The notes: generated by a model from the sequence alone, not told the origin. Shown: positions 11,024 through 21,222, counted from the stretch's first letter. The stretch: DNA of 64,000 bases from Gemelliphila asaccharolytica (GCF_001553005.1 NZ_KQ959854.1:35119-99118), one strand, 5' to 3'. Numbers and translations are program-made.

Positions 11024-11391
11024 CTATTTTTTGTTTTTTTAATTTCTTTTTTTGCATTTTTTTCCCAAATATCCAAGTAATTTTTTATTGTTTCAAATCC
11101 ATATTTTAATTGAATATTTTTGAAATTATCTATATTTTTAGCAAATCCTTTTTTACCATTTTTTGTGAAATTTAATGTTGCATCTATTTTTCCATTTCTT
11201 ACAGATAGAACTTTAACTTCCACTATTTGTCCTATTTTCAGATAATAATTTATGTCTATTATAAAACTATTATCTATTTCTGAAATATGAATTAGTCCGG
11301 ATTTCCCATCTTTCGTTTTTATAAATGCACCATAGTATTTGATAGCAGTTACCTTAACTTTTATTATATCTCCATTTTTGTAATATGCCAT
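11020..11391 (-). CDS. S1 RNA-binding domain protein (CvfD/YugI/GSP13-like)
   Basis: The 123 residues start with one S1 OB-fold: GDIIKVKVTAIKYYGAFIKT, then GLIHISEI and a VEVKVLSV strand, covering about residues 6-72. A lysine-rich tail follows (NAKKEIKKTKNS). Proteins of this kind associate with the 30S ribosome and act as post-transcriptional regulators in Bacillota. It begins 11 bases after tkt, so it is likely co-transcribed with it. No terminator separates it from the alaS promoter. Confidence 0.85.
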   Translation of the reverse strand: MAYYKNGDIIKVKVTAIKYYGAFIKTKDGKSGLIHISEIDNSFIIDINYYLKIGQIVEVKVLSVRNGKIDATLNFTKNGKKGFAKNIDNFKNIQLKYGFETIKNYLDIWEKNAKKEIKKTKNS

Positions 11392-11402
11392 TTTCCCTCT
11401 AC

Positions 11403-13379
11403 TTATTTTAATTCTTTTATCTTTTGAACAATTTTTTCTACTGTAAATCCATATTCTTCCATTACTTTATTTGCTGGTGCTGAAGAACCAAATTTATCAA
11501 TTCCTATTGCTATTCCATCAAGCCCTACATATTTATACCAAAATGCTGTACTTGCCATTTCTATTGATATTCTTCTTCTAATTTGTTTTGGCAATAAATA
11601 TTCTTTATATTCACTACTTTGCTCTTCAAAAAGTTCTACAGAAGGCATACTTATTACTCTTATTTTAAATCCTTCTTTTTCTAATAATTTTGCACTGTCC
11701 ACAGCTAAATTAACTTCAGAACCTGTCGCTATAATTATTGTATCAAATCCTTCTTTATTTTCATATACTATATATGCACCTTTTAAAGTTTTTTCAAAAG
11801 ATGAATTTTCTAAAATATTTATTTTTTGTCTTGATAATACTATTGATGTTGGTTTATCATTTGTTTTTTGTGAAAAGTACCATGAAGCTTGTGTTTCCAC
11901 TGCATCTGCTGGTCTAAAAACATATGAATTAGGTAATGTTCTTAGCATTGATAGTTGTTCTATTGGTTCATGAGTTGGGCCGTCTTCTCCTACTGCTATA
12001 CTATCATGAGTAAATACATATGTTACTGGCAATTTTTGTAATGCTGAAAGGCGTAATGCAGGTTTTAGATAATCTGAAAAAACAAAAAATGTTCCTCCAA
12101 ATACTCTTACTCCTCCATGAAGCATAAGTCCATTAAGAATGGTTGCCATTGCAAATTCTCTAACTCCAAATTGAATATTCCTTGCAAGTTTATTTTCAGA
12201 ATTTTGTAAATTATCCTTATTAATAAATGTCATATTTGAATGAGATAAATCTGCAGATCCTCCAAAAAAAGTTGGTAATACTTCTGAGATTGCATTTATA
12301 GCGTCTTGTGAAGAATTTCTTGTTGCTTGACTTTCTCCGTATTCTTTAAAATTAAAACTTTTTATGCTTAAATTTTCTATATCTTTTCTGCTTAAAACTT
12401 CTTCTAATTCTTTCGCTAAAATAGGATATTTTTCTTTGTATTGATTATATGTTTTTAACCATTTTTTATATGCTTCTTTCCCTCTTTTTATTACTCCTTC
12501 TTCAAAATCATTATATACATCCTCTGGTATCTCAAACGGTTTATACTCCCAATGTATTTTTTCTTTGAAAAGCTTAGTTTCTTCTTCTCCTATAGGAGAG
12601 CCATGAGCAGAACTTTTCCCTTGTTTATTTGGTGAACCAGCTCCTATAACTGTTTTTACTTCTATTAGAGTCGGTTTCATAGATTTTTTTGCCTTTTGTA
12701 TAGCTTTATCTATCTTTTTATAATCATAACCATCTTCTACTAAAATTGTATTCCAGCCATATGATTCATATCTTTGTCTTACATTATCAACAAAAGCATC
12801 TTTTGTTTCTCCGTCTAAACAAATATTATTTGAGTCATAAAGAACTATTAATTTTTCTAGTTTCTGTGTCCCAGCAAAAGATGCACTTTCAGACGATACT
12901 CCTTCCATTATATCTCCATCGCCACAAATTACATAAGTATAATGATTAAATATTTCATATTTTTCTTTATTATATTTTTCACTTAAATATCTTTCAGCAA
13001 GTGCCATCCCTACTGCCATTGATATCCCTTGTCCTAATGGTCCTGTAGTTGCATCTACTCCTTTTGTATGTAAATATTCAGGATGTCCAGGTGTTTTTGA
13101 TCCCCATTGTCTAAAATTTTTAATTTCTTCCATTGATAAGTCATTATATCCAGCAAAGTGCAATAAAACATATTGAAGCATTGATCCATGCCCTGCTGAT
13201 AGAACAAATCTATCTCTATTTATCCAATAAGGCTTTTGTGAATTAATATTTATATGATTGTTGAATAGTGCGTATCCCATAGGAGCAGCTCCCATGACAA
13301 TTCCTGGATGCCCAGATTTTGCTTTGTTTATTGCATCTACTCCCAATACTTTTATTGCATTTATAGATTTTTGTGACAT
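11403..13379 (-). CDS. tkt: Transketolase
   Basis: Transketolase is a thiamine-diphosphate enzyme that moves two-carbon units between pentose and triose/hexose phosphates in the non-oxidative pentose phosphate pathway. It has 658 residues, the family norm. The ThDP motif GDGDIMEGVSSE is at about residue 154. HGSMLQYVLLH and GPLGQGISMAVG lie in the N-terminal domain, and the EDGPTHEPIEQL loop in the middle. The C-terminal domain carries IIIATGSEV and the FGSSAPANKVMEEYG ending. The site AAGGGAG precedes the ATG. Confidence 0.97.
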   Translation of the reverse strand: MSQKSINAIKVLGVDAINKAKSGHPGIVMGAAPMGYALFNNHININSQKPYWINRDRFVLSAGHGSMLQYVLLHFAGYNDLSMEEIKNFRQWGSKTPGHPEYLHTKGVDATTGPLGQGISMAVGMALAERYLSEKYNKEKYEIFNHYTYVICGDGDIMEGVSSESASFAGTQKLEKLIVLYDSNNICLDGETKDAFVDNVRQRYESYGWNTILVEDGYDYKKIDKAIQKAKKSMKPTLIEVKTVIGAGSPNKQGKSSAHGSPIGEEETKLFKEKIHWEYKPFEIPEDVYNDFEEGVIKRGKEAYKKWLKTYNQYKEKYPILAKELEEVLSRKDIENLSIKSFNFKEYGESQATRNSSQDAINAISEVLPTFFGGSADLSHSNMTFINKDNLQNSENKLARNIQFGVREFAMATILNGLMLHGGVRVFGGTFFVFSDYLKPALRLSALQKLPVTYVFTHDSIAVGEDGPTHEPIEQLSMLRTLPNSYVFRPADAVETQASWYFSQKTNDKPTSIVLSRQKINILENSSFEKTLKGAYIVYENKEGFDTIIIATGSEVNLAVDSAKLLEKEGFKIRVISMPSVELFEEQSSEYKEYLLPKQIRRRISIEMASTAFWYKYVGLDGIAIGIDKFGSSAPANKVMEEYGFTVEKIVQKIKELK

Positions 13380-13413
13380 ATTTACTCCCTTTTCTTTTTT
13401 TTATTTTCTATTT

Positions 13414-14010
13414 TTATAGTTCTGTTCTTGCTGATATTGCTTTTGCTAATGTTACTTCATCTGCATACTCTATATCACTACCAAAAGAAATTCCTTGTGC
13501 AATCTTGGTTATTTTTATATCTGTTGTTTTTAAAATCTTAGCTATAAATGATGATGTTCCTTCTCCTTCTGGAGATGGATTTATAGCTAAAATAATTTCT
13601 TTTACTTCTTTATCTTTTGCTCTTTCTAAAAGTGATTTTAAATTAATGTCATTAGGCCCTATACCATTAATAGGAGATATCACTCCATTTAAAACATGAT
13701 ATACGCCCTTATACTGCTCCATGTTTTCCATAGCTATTAAATCTTGATCACTTTCTACAACACAAATTATGCTCTTATCTCTATACTTATCTGAACAAAT
13801 ATCACAGGTACTATATTCTGTTATTCTTCCACATTTCACACATTTGCATAAATTGGGTTTCAAGTCAACTAAAGCTTTTGAAAAATCAAAAATATCTTTA
13901 TCTTTCATATTCAAAGTGTAAAAAGCAAGTCTTATTGCTGTTTTTTTACCTATCCCAGGTAACTTCATATAGCTACTTATTAGCTCTAGTATTGGTTTTG
14001 GATATTGCAT
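13414..14010 (-). CDS. recR: Recombination mediator RecR
   Basis: RecR works with RecO and RecF to load RecA at gaps. The N-terminal helix-hairpin-helix reads [15 protein letters not shown]. The four-cysteine zinc finger is [17 protein letters not shown] at about residues 57-73. The Toprim domain follows with [13 protein letters not shown] and [16 protein letters not shown]. It has 198 residues, the normal size. It starts 1 base after ybaB ends, in the conserved dnaX-ybaB-recR order. Confidence 0.97.
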   Translation of the reverse strand: MQYPKPILELISSYMKLPGIGKKTAIRLAFYTLNMKDKDIFDFSKALVDLKPNLCKCVKCGRITEYSTCDICSDKYRDKSIICVVESDQDLIAMENMEQYKGVYHVLNGVISPINGIGPNDINLKSLLERAKDKEVKEIILAINPSPEGEGTSSFIAKILKTTDIKITKIAQGISFGSDIEYADEVTLAKAISARTEL

Positions 14011-14011
14011 C

Positions 14012-14329
14012 TTATAATCCTGGAATATTTAAACCATTAGTAAATTTACCTAATGTGTCTTCTTTTAATTTGTTTGCATTTTCTAAAGCATTATTAACTG
14101 CTGTTATTACCATATCTTGTAGCATCTCTATATCTTCTGGATCAACTACTTCTTCTTTTATAACGATATCTAATATTTTGCCATCTCCATTAGCAATAAC
14201 TTTTACCATATCTCCAGAAACACTTCCTTCTACAGTTTGCTCTTTAACCTTTTCTTGTGCCTGCATCATTTCTTTTTGCATCTTTTGCATTTTTCTCATC
14301 ATTTGTTGCATATTTCCCATACCACGCAT
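14012..14329 (-). CDS. Nucleoid-associated protein YbaB/EbfC family
   Basis: This is a 105-residue DNA-binding protein with a methionine- and glutamine-rich amphipathic N-terminus ([20 protein letters not shown]) and the conserved core [27 protein letters not shown]. Homologues form tweezer-shaped dimers on DNA. It is preceded by AGGAGG and sits between dnaX and recR, the usual place in Bacillota. Confidence 0.95.
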   Translation of the reverse strand: MRGMGNMQQMMRKMQKMQKEMMQAQEKVKEQTVEGSVSGDMVKVIANGDGKILDIVIKEEVVDPEDIEMLQDMVITAVNNALENANKLKEDTLGKFTNGLNIPGL

Positions 14330-14401
14330 TTATTTTTCCTCCTAAAATTTATATTTATAATTTTATTTAATATTTTTAATATTGTCAATATTTATGAAAT
14401 A

Positions 14402-16051
14402 CTACTTTTCTACTATTATTTCCGAAAATAACTTTTCTATATCTGTAACTTTTTTATTTTCTTTTTTTGAATTTTTTACATTATTATCATTAATTAAATT
14501 ATTTTTTATATTTTCTAATAAATAATTATACTGTTCTCTTTGTAATATAAAAATATTGTATTTAACTTCTAATATTTTGCAAAGCTGTTCTTGTATAACA
14601 TCTTTATATTGAATGTTGCTGTTTATCTTAAATATATTTTGAACATCATCAAATATTATTATTCCACCGTTTTTTGATGATTTATATATTTTCGAGTTTA
14701 AAAATATATTTTTAAATTCATTATTAATTTTAGTTGATTCTTTTACTATCTTACTCAATACATTATTTGCATAATTAGTTAACACTTCACTAGAATTTTC
14801 TATAATACTAATTATTTCTTCTTTATCAGGTATTATATAATCAGTTATTTTTGAATTGGTATCTAAAATATCCAAATTTTCATTATTTATAAAAATGTCT
14901 TTTGATTCTTTTATTTTATTATTATAATTTTCTTCTAATTTTTCTACTTTGTCTTCTAATTTTTTTATTTTCTCTTCTAATTTTTTTACTATCTCTGTTT
15001 CTTTATTAACTTCTGGTTTTTCTTTGCAATTAGAACACATTTTTATAATACATATCTGCATATAACTTATTTCTTCTTTTGAAAATCTTATATTTGTCTG
15101 AGTTTTAGACAGTTCATCGACATTCTCATATATTGTATTAATAGGTATTGTTTTCAATATATTTTCTAATTTGCTAACTTTATAGTTACAAAAATTTTCA
15201 TTTAATGTGTTTTTATAAACAATTATGTCTTTAGATAAACTTATTAACTCTACTATTATGTTATCTGTATCTTTAGAACTTTCTAAGAATTTTTCATACT
15301 CTTCAAGTGCTTTAGAAGTATTATTATTTAATATTAATTCATAAAAGTTTACTATGTCTTCTTCGCTAATAGATGATGTTATATCTAAAATATCTTCTAA
15401 ACTTATTTTATCATCCCTTAAGTTAGAAGCTTGTTCTAATAGTCCTATAGCATCTCTTAATCCTCCTTTAGATGCTTGTGCTATTTTTTCCAAGGCTTTA
15501 ATATCTATTTTTATATTTTCTTCATTTGCAATATATGATATTCTTGATACTATTTCTTTCTCTGTCAAATTTTTAAATTCAAACCTTTGACATCTTGATA
15601 TTATAGTCTTAGGAATTTTATATATTTCAGTAGTAGCTAAAATGAATATGATATGACTAGGGGGTTCTTCAAGAGTTTTTAATAAAGCATTAAATGCAGA
15701 ATTTGTCAACATATGTACTTCATCTATTATATATACTTTATACTTACTTTCTGTTGGAGAAAATTTTATATTTTCTTTTAAATCTCTTATTTCATCTACA
15801 CCATTGTTACTTGCAGCATCTATTTCTATTATATCAACACTTTCTTGTAAATATTCTTTATTATTATTTACTTCATTTGAAAAAATTTTAGCTAAAGAGG
15901 TTTTCCCAGTCCCTCTCGGTCCATAAAAAATATAAGCATGTGCTATTTTTTTTTGATCTATTTCATTTTTCAAAACTTTTACAACATTTTCTTGCCCTAC
16001 TACATCAATAAATTTTTTTGGTCTATACTTTCTATATAATGATTTAAACAT
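14402..16051 (-). CDS. dnaX: DNA polymerase III subunit gamma/tau
   Basis: DnaX is the clamp-loader ATPase of the replisome. Walker A is GPRGTGKTS at residues 44-52, then DEVHMLTNSAFNALLKTLEEPP and the SRCQRFEF sensor. The family's zinc module, a stretch with four cysteines between the helix after Walker A and IEIDAASNNG, is missing: the sequence runs AKIFSNEVNNNKEYLQESVD with no cysteine. A lysine/glutamate coiled coil and an asparagine-rich tail follow, 549 residues in all. The ATG at 16051 behind GGAGG was preferred over a TTG four codons upstream. Two seven-A runs in the coiled-coil region could allow slippage. Confidence 0.95.
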   Translation of the reverse strand: MFKSLYRKYRPKKFIDVVGQENVVKVLKNEIDQKKIAHAYIFYGPRGTGKTSLAKIFSNEVNNNKEYLQESVDIIEIDAASNNGVDEIRDLKENIKFSPTESKYKVYIIDEVHMLTNSAFNALLKTLEEPPSHIIFILATTEIYKIPKTIISRCQRFEFKNLTEKEIVSRISYIANEENIKIDIKALEKIAQASKGGLRDAIGLLEQASNLRDDKISLEDILDITSSISEEDIVNFYELILNNNTSKALEEYEKFLESSKDTDNIIVELISLSKDIIVYKNTLNENFCNYKVSKLENILKTIPINTIYENVDELSKTQTNIRFSKEEISYMQICIIKMCSNCKEKPEVNKETEIVKKLEEKIKKLEDKVEKLEENYNNKIKESKDIFINNENLDILDTNSKITDYIIPDKEEIISIIENSSEVLTNYANNVLSKIVKESTKINNEFKNIFLNSKIYKSSKNGGIIIFDDVQNIFKINSNIQYKDVIQEQLCKILEVKYNIFILQREQYNYLLENIKNNLINDNNVKNSKKENKKVTDIEKLFSEIIVEK

Positions 16052-16222
16052 TATTACCTCCAAGTTCTTTTTTAATTATAACATATAATATCGTAATATA
16101 ATATAATAGCTTTCTTTTTAATAAGCTTATATAACAAAACTTTAGCAAAATATTGTAATATCACTTTTTATTAAATTTTAAAATTAAATAAGTAAAATTA
16201 ATTATCAAACTATCACTGTTGT

Positions 16223-16251
16223 TTGACTATAATTTAATAAAGTTATATAAT
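16223..16251 (+). promoter_or_regulatory. Promoter of trkA-trkH
   Basis: TTGACT (16223-16228) and TATAAT (16246-16251) are 17 bases apart, 38 bases before the trkA ATG. The intergenic region 16052-16289 shows no c-di-AMP riboswitch or other leader that I can recognise. Confidence 0.7.
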
Positions 16252-16289
16252 TATCTTAAATTTTTTAAACATCATACTAAGGAGTCTTT

Positions 16290-17654
16290 ATGAAAGCTAT
16301 TATAGTCGGTGGTGGCAAAGTAGGAAATTTACTTTGCGAAGAACTATCAGAAACTTATGATGAAGTAACATTAATAGAAACTAATGAAAAATTAGTGCAA
16401 AAAATAATAGAATCTTATGATATTCAAGGTGTAAATGGTAATGGAGCAAATTATGAGATATTAAAAGAAGCTGATGCTTCAAATGCAGATATGTTTATAT
16501 CTGTAACCGCAAGTGATGAAATAAACATAATTTCCTGTATAACTGCCAAACAAATGGGAGCAAAATATACTATTGCTAGAATTAGAAATCCTGAATATAC
16601 AGAAACTAAAGAATTTTTAAAAAGTCACCTTGGGATAGATTTAATGCTAAACCCTGAATTTGAGGCTGCAAAACAAATTAGTTATATGCTAAAATATCCT
16701 TCAGCTAACAAAATAGAAGTTTTTGGTGATAATAAAGTTAAAATGATTGAAGTTGCTATTGAAAAAGATAGTTTATTAAAAGATATATCTTTAAATGACA
16801 GCAAAAAAATAATTAATTTCCCTGCTGTAGTTTGCTTAGTAGAAAGAAAAGGAGAAGTTATTATACCTCGTGGGGACTATATATTTAAAGTTGGAGATAA
16901 AGTCCACATAACAGCGGAAGAAAGAAACTTGAAAAAATTTTATAAATTATTAGGAAAAAAAGAAAATATCAACAAAAAAATTTCTTCCTCTCTAATTATA
17001 GGTTCTGGAAAATTGTCACATTATCTAATAGAAATATTACTTAATAACAATATATATATTAAAAATATAGAAATAAATAAAGAAAAAGCAGAAAAAATTA
17101 GTGAATGTTTTCCTAATATAGATGTTATTTTAGCAGATGGAAGCGATAAGGACACGCTAATAGAAGAAGGAATAGAAACTTTTGATAGCTGTATTGCTCT
17201 TACAGGCCTTGATGAAGAAAATATTATTATAAGTTTATACGCAACAAAATTAGGAGTTAGTAAGTCTATAGCTAAAATAAATAGAAACTCTCTTACCCAA
17301 ATAGCAGAAGACATAGGATTGTACTCTTTTATAACTCCAAAAAGAATCGTTGGAGATATAATAGCAAAACACAGTAGAGCTTTACAATGTAGTTTTGACC
17401 CTGATATTGAAAATATATATAAAATAGCAAACAACAAAGTAGAATTAATAGAATTTAAAATTACTAAAGATTATAAAATTAATAACATTGCTATTAAAGA
17501 TTTAAGTTTAAATAATAACATAATAATAGCCTTCATCATTAGAAATAACAAATTAATATTTCCTAATGGTGATGATAAAATAACACATAATGATAATGTT
17601 GTAATAGTTAATTATAATCAAAATATCAAAGAAATAGATGATATTTTAAAATAA
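16290..17654 (+). CDS. trkA: Trk potassium uptake regulatory subunit TrkA
   Basis: TrkA is the cytoplasmic NAD(H)/ATP-binding gating ring for the TrkH channel. The 454 residues hold two RCK units. The first Rossmann fold begins IIVGGGKVGNLLCEEL at residue 4 and has ETNEKLV as the nucleotide acid; the second begins SSLIIGSGKLSHYLIEIL at about residue 231. Each unit ends with a TrkA-C domain (IIPRGDYIFKVGDKVHI and LIFPNGDDKITHNDNVVI). The second GxG loop is less canonical. trkH follows 9 bases later. Confidence 0.95.
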   Translation: MKAIIVGGGKVGNLLCEELSETYDEVTLIETNEKLVQKIIESYDIQGVNGNGANYEILKEADASNADMFISVTASDEINIISCITAKQMGAKYTIARIRNPEYTETKEFLKSHLGIDLMLNPEFEAAKQISYMLKYPSANKIEVFGDNKVKMIEVAIEKDSLLKDISLNDSKKIINFPAVVCLVERKGEVIIPRGDYIFKVGDKVHITAEERNLKKFYKLLGKKENINKKISSSLIIGSGKLSHYLIEILLNNNIYIKNIEINKEKAEKISECFPNIDVILADGSDKDTLIEEGIETFDSCIALTGLDEENIIISLYATKLGVSKSIAKINRNSLTQIAEDIGLYSFITPKRIVGDIIAKHSRALQCSFDPDIENIYKIANNKVELIEFKITKDYKINNIAIKDLSLNNNIIIAFIIRNNKLIFPNGDDKITHNDNVVIVNYNQNIKEIDDILK

Positions 17655-17663
17655 GGAGATTTT

Positions 17664-19121
17664 ATGAACTATAGAATGATTTCCTATGTATTAGGAAAAA
17701 TGATGAAACTTTTAGCTATATTTTTAATTTTTCCAACTATTTGCAGTCTAATTTATAAAGAACCCAAAGAAATAACTATCAGCTTTATATATACTATTTT
17801 AATATCTTTATTTCTTTCCTGCTCTTTTAGATTATTAGCAAATGTCAAAAAAATGGAGAAAAATTTCTATACAAAAGAAGGCTTGGTTATCGTTGCGATT
17901 ACATGGCTTATATATTCAGCTATTGGATGTTTACCATTTGTTTTTTCAAACTCTATACCTAGCTACATAGATGCTTTCTTTGAAACTGCTAGTGGTTTTA
18001 CAACAACTGGTTCTTCTATAATAGCTGATGTAGAAATACTTGAAAAAAGTATCCTATTTTGGAGAAGCATGACCCATTTTATAGGAGGTATGGGAGTTAT
18101 AGTGTTTGCTGTCGCTCTCTTGCCAAGGTCACCTCATAATATTTACATATTAAAAGCAGAAGTTCCTGGGCCTATTTTTGGGAAAATTGTTTCATCAATG
18201 AAAAAAACTGCACTTTATTTATATATTGTTTACATTTCACTAGCACTTGTTATGTTTATTCTTCTTTTATTTTCAGGAATAGGCATATTTGAAAGTATAA
18301 ATATAACTTTTTCTACTGCAGGTACTGGTGGATTTGGAACTAAAAATTCTGGAATAAGTTATTACAATAATGATTATGTCACTTGTATCGTTACAATATT
18401 TATGATAATTTTTTCTATGAATCTAAACTTAGTTTATATCGCTGTAGCTAAAAAATATATTAAAATTTTTAATAGTGAAGAATTAAAATGGTACTTACTT
18501 ATAATATTGGCTGCCACTGTGGCAATATATATAAATATATATAATTCTCCAAACGTACATAATGAAAGATTTTTAGATGTTCTGTTTACTGTAAGTTCTA
18601 TAATTTCTACAACAGGATTTACATATTTAAACTTTAGTAATTGGACCATGTTCTCTCAAATTATTATTGCTTTTCTTATGGTTTGTGGAGGGTGTGCAGG
18701 AGGTACTGCAGGAGGATTAAAAGTACCTCGTATTATGTTTATAATTAAAAATACTAAAAATTATATTAGAAAATATATCAATCCTCATAAAGTAGTTGCG
18801 CTTAAAATTGAAAATAAAGTTGTAGAAGATACTAATAAAATATCAAATTATATTTTAATTTATTTTCTTGTTTTTGCTGTCTTATCTATTCTATTATCAA
18901 TACAATTAAATGATTTTGAAGAGATATTTACGGCTGTTTTAACCACCTTAAACAATGTAGGTCCTGGATTTAATAAATTTGGACCAATGGAAAATTTTTC
19001 TAATATTCCAAAATTTTCAAAATTTGTCCTATCTATATCTATGTTATTAGGTAGATTAGAAATAATACCTTTTATTGTTCTTTTATCATCAAAAATATGG
19101 AGAACAAAAAAAGTTAGATAA
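17664..19121 (+). CDS. trkH: Trk potassium uptake channel TrkH
   Basis: This polytopic membrane protein imports potassium with TrkA. It has 485 residues with the usual four membrane-pore-membrane repeats. The pore loops are visible as ETASGFTTTGSSI, TAGTGGFGTKNSG, SSIISTTGFTYLNF and TLNNVGPGFNKFGP. The C-terminal GRLEIIPFIVLL is typical. It is the second gene of the trkAH operon and ends at a composite hairpin. Confidence 0.96.
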   Translation: MNYRMISYVLGKMMKLLAIFLIFPTICSLIYKEPKEITISFIYTILISLFLSCSFRLLANVKKMEKNFYTKEGLVIVAITWLIYSAIGCLPFVFSNSIPSYIDAFFETASGFTTTGSSIIADVEILEKSILFWRSMTHFIGGMGVIVFAVALLPRSPHNIYILKAEVPGPIFGKIVSSMKKTALYLYIVYISLALVMFILLLFSGIGIFESINITFSTAGTGGFGTKNSGISYYNNDYVTCIVTIFMIIFSMNLNLVYIAVAKKYIKIFNSEELKWYLLIILAATVAIYINIYNSPNVHNERFLDVLFTVSSIISTTGFTYLNFSNWTMFSQIIIAFLMVCGGCAGGTAGGLKVPRIMFIIKNTKNYIRKYINPHKVVALKIENKVVEDTNKISNYILIYFLVFAVLSILLSIQLNDFEEIFTAVLTTLNNVGPGFNKFGPMENFSNIPKFSKFVLSISMLLGRLEIIPFIVLLSSKIWRTKKVR

Positions 19122-19126
19122 TTTAA

Positions 19127-19207
19127 AAAAATTCTTATTTTAATGCTCCCACCAAAAAAATTGCAAATGAGCAACGTGGAAGTTAGTTAAATAAGAATTT
19201 TTTTTTA
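19127..19207. terminator. Composite bidirectional terminator trkH / ABC-F gene
   Basis: The outer arms AAATTCTTATTT (from 19129) and AAATAAGAATTT (19189-19200) enclose inner pairs CCAC/GTGG and TTGC/GCAA. A T run follows on the plus strand, and A-rich DNA on the other side gives a T tract on the minus strand. The inner part is more structured than a simple terminator. Confidence 0.75.
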
Positions 19208-21070
19208 TTAAATTTTTTCAGCTAAATATTCCCATCTATCATTTAGTTTTTCTAACTTATCTTTTAATATTTTTTCTATTTCTGTTAACTCTCTTAATTT
19301 TTCAAAATTAGTAGAATTTTTTATCATTTCTTCTTGTATTTTTTTCAATTTTTCCTCTATTTCTTCTATATTTTTTTCTAAAGATTCAAATTCTTTTTTT
19401 TCTAAATATGTTAATCCTTTTTTCTCTCTTTTGTTTTGTTTTTTTTCTTCTTTTTTAACATCTTCTTTTACTAATTCTTGTTTTGTATCAAAATACTCTG
19501 TATAGCTTCCTATATATTTTTTTACATTTCCTTGTCCTTCGAAAATTAGTAATTTATTAATTACTTTATCTAAAAAATATCTATCATGCGAAACAACTAT
19601 AACCGCTCCTGTAAATTTTTTTAAATAAGTTTCTAAAATAGTTAATGTTTGAGTATCTAAATCATTTGTAGGTTCATCTAAGAGTAAAATATTTGGTCTA
19701 GACATTAATAATTTTAATAAATAAAGTCGTTTTTTTTCTCCTCCAGATAATTTTGATAATTTTTTACCATGATCACTTTTTTCAAATAGAAAATCTTCTA
19801 ATATTTGAAATAAGGAAATATTACTTTTTTCTTCTCTTTTTATTTGCTCTGCTACTTCTCTTAAATAATCAATAATTCTTATATCTCTATCCATATCAGG
19901 TATTAATTGATTATAATATGCTATTTTGGCCGTTTGTCCTATTTTTATTATCCCACTATCTTGTTTTTCTTTTCCAATTATCATATTTAAAAATGTTGTT
20001 TTCCCAACTCCATTTTCTCCTATAATTCCTATTCTATCCTTATTTTGCACTATTAAATTAAAATTTTCCAATATTTTCTTTTCTTCATATTTTTTTGAAA
20101 TATTTGAAAATTCTAGTACTTGTTTTCCTAATCTGCTAGAATCTAAATCTATTTTTATTTCTTTTTTTATTTCTTTTTTATCTATTTTTGTTTTTAAATT
20201 TTCGAATTCTTTTATTCTTGCTTGTTGCTTTGTTGTTCGTGCTTTTACTCCTGCTCTTATCCATTCTAATTCTTTTTTATATAGTCTTAAATTTTTATGA
20301 TATTTATTTTGTTGTTCTTCTTCTCTTTTTGTTTTTTCTTCCAAAAATTTACTGTAATTTCCTTCATACTGATAAATATTACCCTTATCTAATTCAATTA
20401 TGTTATTAGTTATGTTATCTAAAAAATATCTATCATGAGTTACTACTATTAGGCTTTTAGGATAATTTTTTAAATATTTTTCAAGCCATTCTATAGTTTT
20501 AAAATCTAAGTGATTGGTTGGTTCATCAAGTAGTAATAAATCTGGAGTTTCTATTAAAACTTTTGCTAATAATACTCTTTTTTTCTCTCCGCCAGAAAGT
20601 TCTTTTATTTTTGTATTATACTTTCTTATTCCTAATTTACTTAAGACTGTTTTTGCTATAGTCGTTGCTTCCCACGCATTTTCTTTTTCAATTTTTTCTT
20701 GAATATTTAATAATTTATCTTGTAATATGCTATTATTGTTTTTTTCTATTTCGAATAATATTTTCTCATAATTATAAATTAGTTTCATTATTTTAGAGTT
20801 GCTTTTAAAAATTGTATCTAAAACTGTTAATTTTTCATCTAAATTGATTTCTTGAGAAAGATAACTTACCTCAAAGTTATTTGAATGAATAATTTCTCCG
20901 TCGTCATAGTCATCTTTTTTTGCTATACATTTTAATAATGTTGATTTTCCTGCACCATTTATTCCTATAAGTCCTATTTTTTCTTTTTCTTTTACTGAAA
21001 AACTAATTTTATTGAATAGTAGTTTTTCACCACAATATTTTGTTAAATTTTCTACCTTATATATTTCCAT
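19208..21070 (-). CDS. ABC-F family ATPase (Uup/YfmR-like)
   Basis: This soluble protein has two ABC ATPase domains and no membrane segment, the layout of ABC-F translation factors. Walker A sites are GINGAGKST (about residue 37) and GENGVGKTT (about residue 349). Signatures LSGGEKKRVLLAKVL and LSGGEKKRLYLLKLL, and DEPTNHLDF and DEPTNDLDT, complete both sites. The linker between domains is long and basic, and a C-terminal coiled coil covers about residues 545-615, both features of Uup and Bacillus YfmR. These act at the ribosomal E site to relieve stalling. It is not an exporter. Confidence 0.93.
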   Translation of the reverse strand: MEIYKVENLTKYCGEKLLFNKISFSVKEKEKIGLIGINGAGKSTLLKCIAKKDDYDDGEIIHSNNFEVSYLSQEINLDEKLTVLDTIFKSNSKIMKLIYNYEKILFEIEKNNNSILQDKLLNIQEKIEKENAWEATTIAKTVLSKLGIRKYNTKIKELSGGEKKRVLLAKVLIETPDLLLLDEPTNHLDFKTIEWLEKYLKNYPKSLIVVTHDRYFLDNITNNIIELDKGNIYQYEGNYSKFLEEKTKREEEQQNKYHKNLRLYKKELEWIRAGVKARTTKQQARIKEFENLKTKIDKKEIKKEIKIDLDSSRLGKQVLEFSNISKKYEEKKILENFNLIVQNKDRIGIIGENGVGKTTFLNMIIGKEKQDSGIIKIGQTAKIAYYNQLIPDMDRDIRIIDYLREVAEQIKREEKSNISLFQILEDFLFEKSDHGKKLSKLSGGEKKRLYLLKLLMSRPNILLLDEPTNDLDTQTLTILETYLKKFTGAVIVVSHDRYFLDKVINKLLIFEGQGNVKKYIGSYTEYFDTKQELVKEDVKKEEKKQNKREKKGLTYLEKKEFESLEKNIEEIEEKLKKIQEEMIKNSTNFEKLRELTEIEKILKDKLEKLNDRWEYLAEKI

Positions 21071-21178
21071 AATTTTTCCTTAATATTTATGTGATTTATA
21101 AAAATTATATCTTTTTTTGATATTTTATAAATATATCATAACATTATTTTATTGATATTTTAAAGTTTTATTATTAAA

Positions 21179-21222
21179 AAAACTGATATGAGTTAAACTT
21201 TATAACTTATATCAGTTTTTAT
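21179..21222 (-). terminator. Terminator of lysP
   Basis: An inverted repeat with AAAACTGATAT and ATATCAGTTTT arms plus inner pairs lies 17 bases downstream of the lysP stop. On the minus strand it is followed by a run of T. Confidence 0.8.

Noticed and set aside
15354-15891. Plus-strand frames opposite dnaX
   Set aside because: Low-complexity products on the antisense of a well-supported gene.
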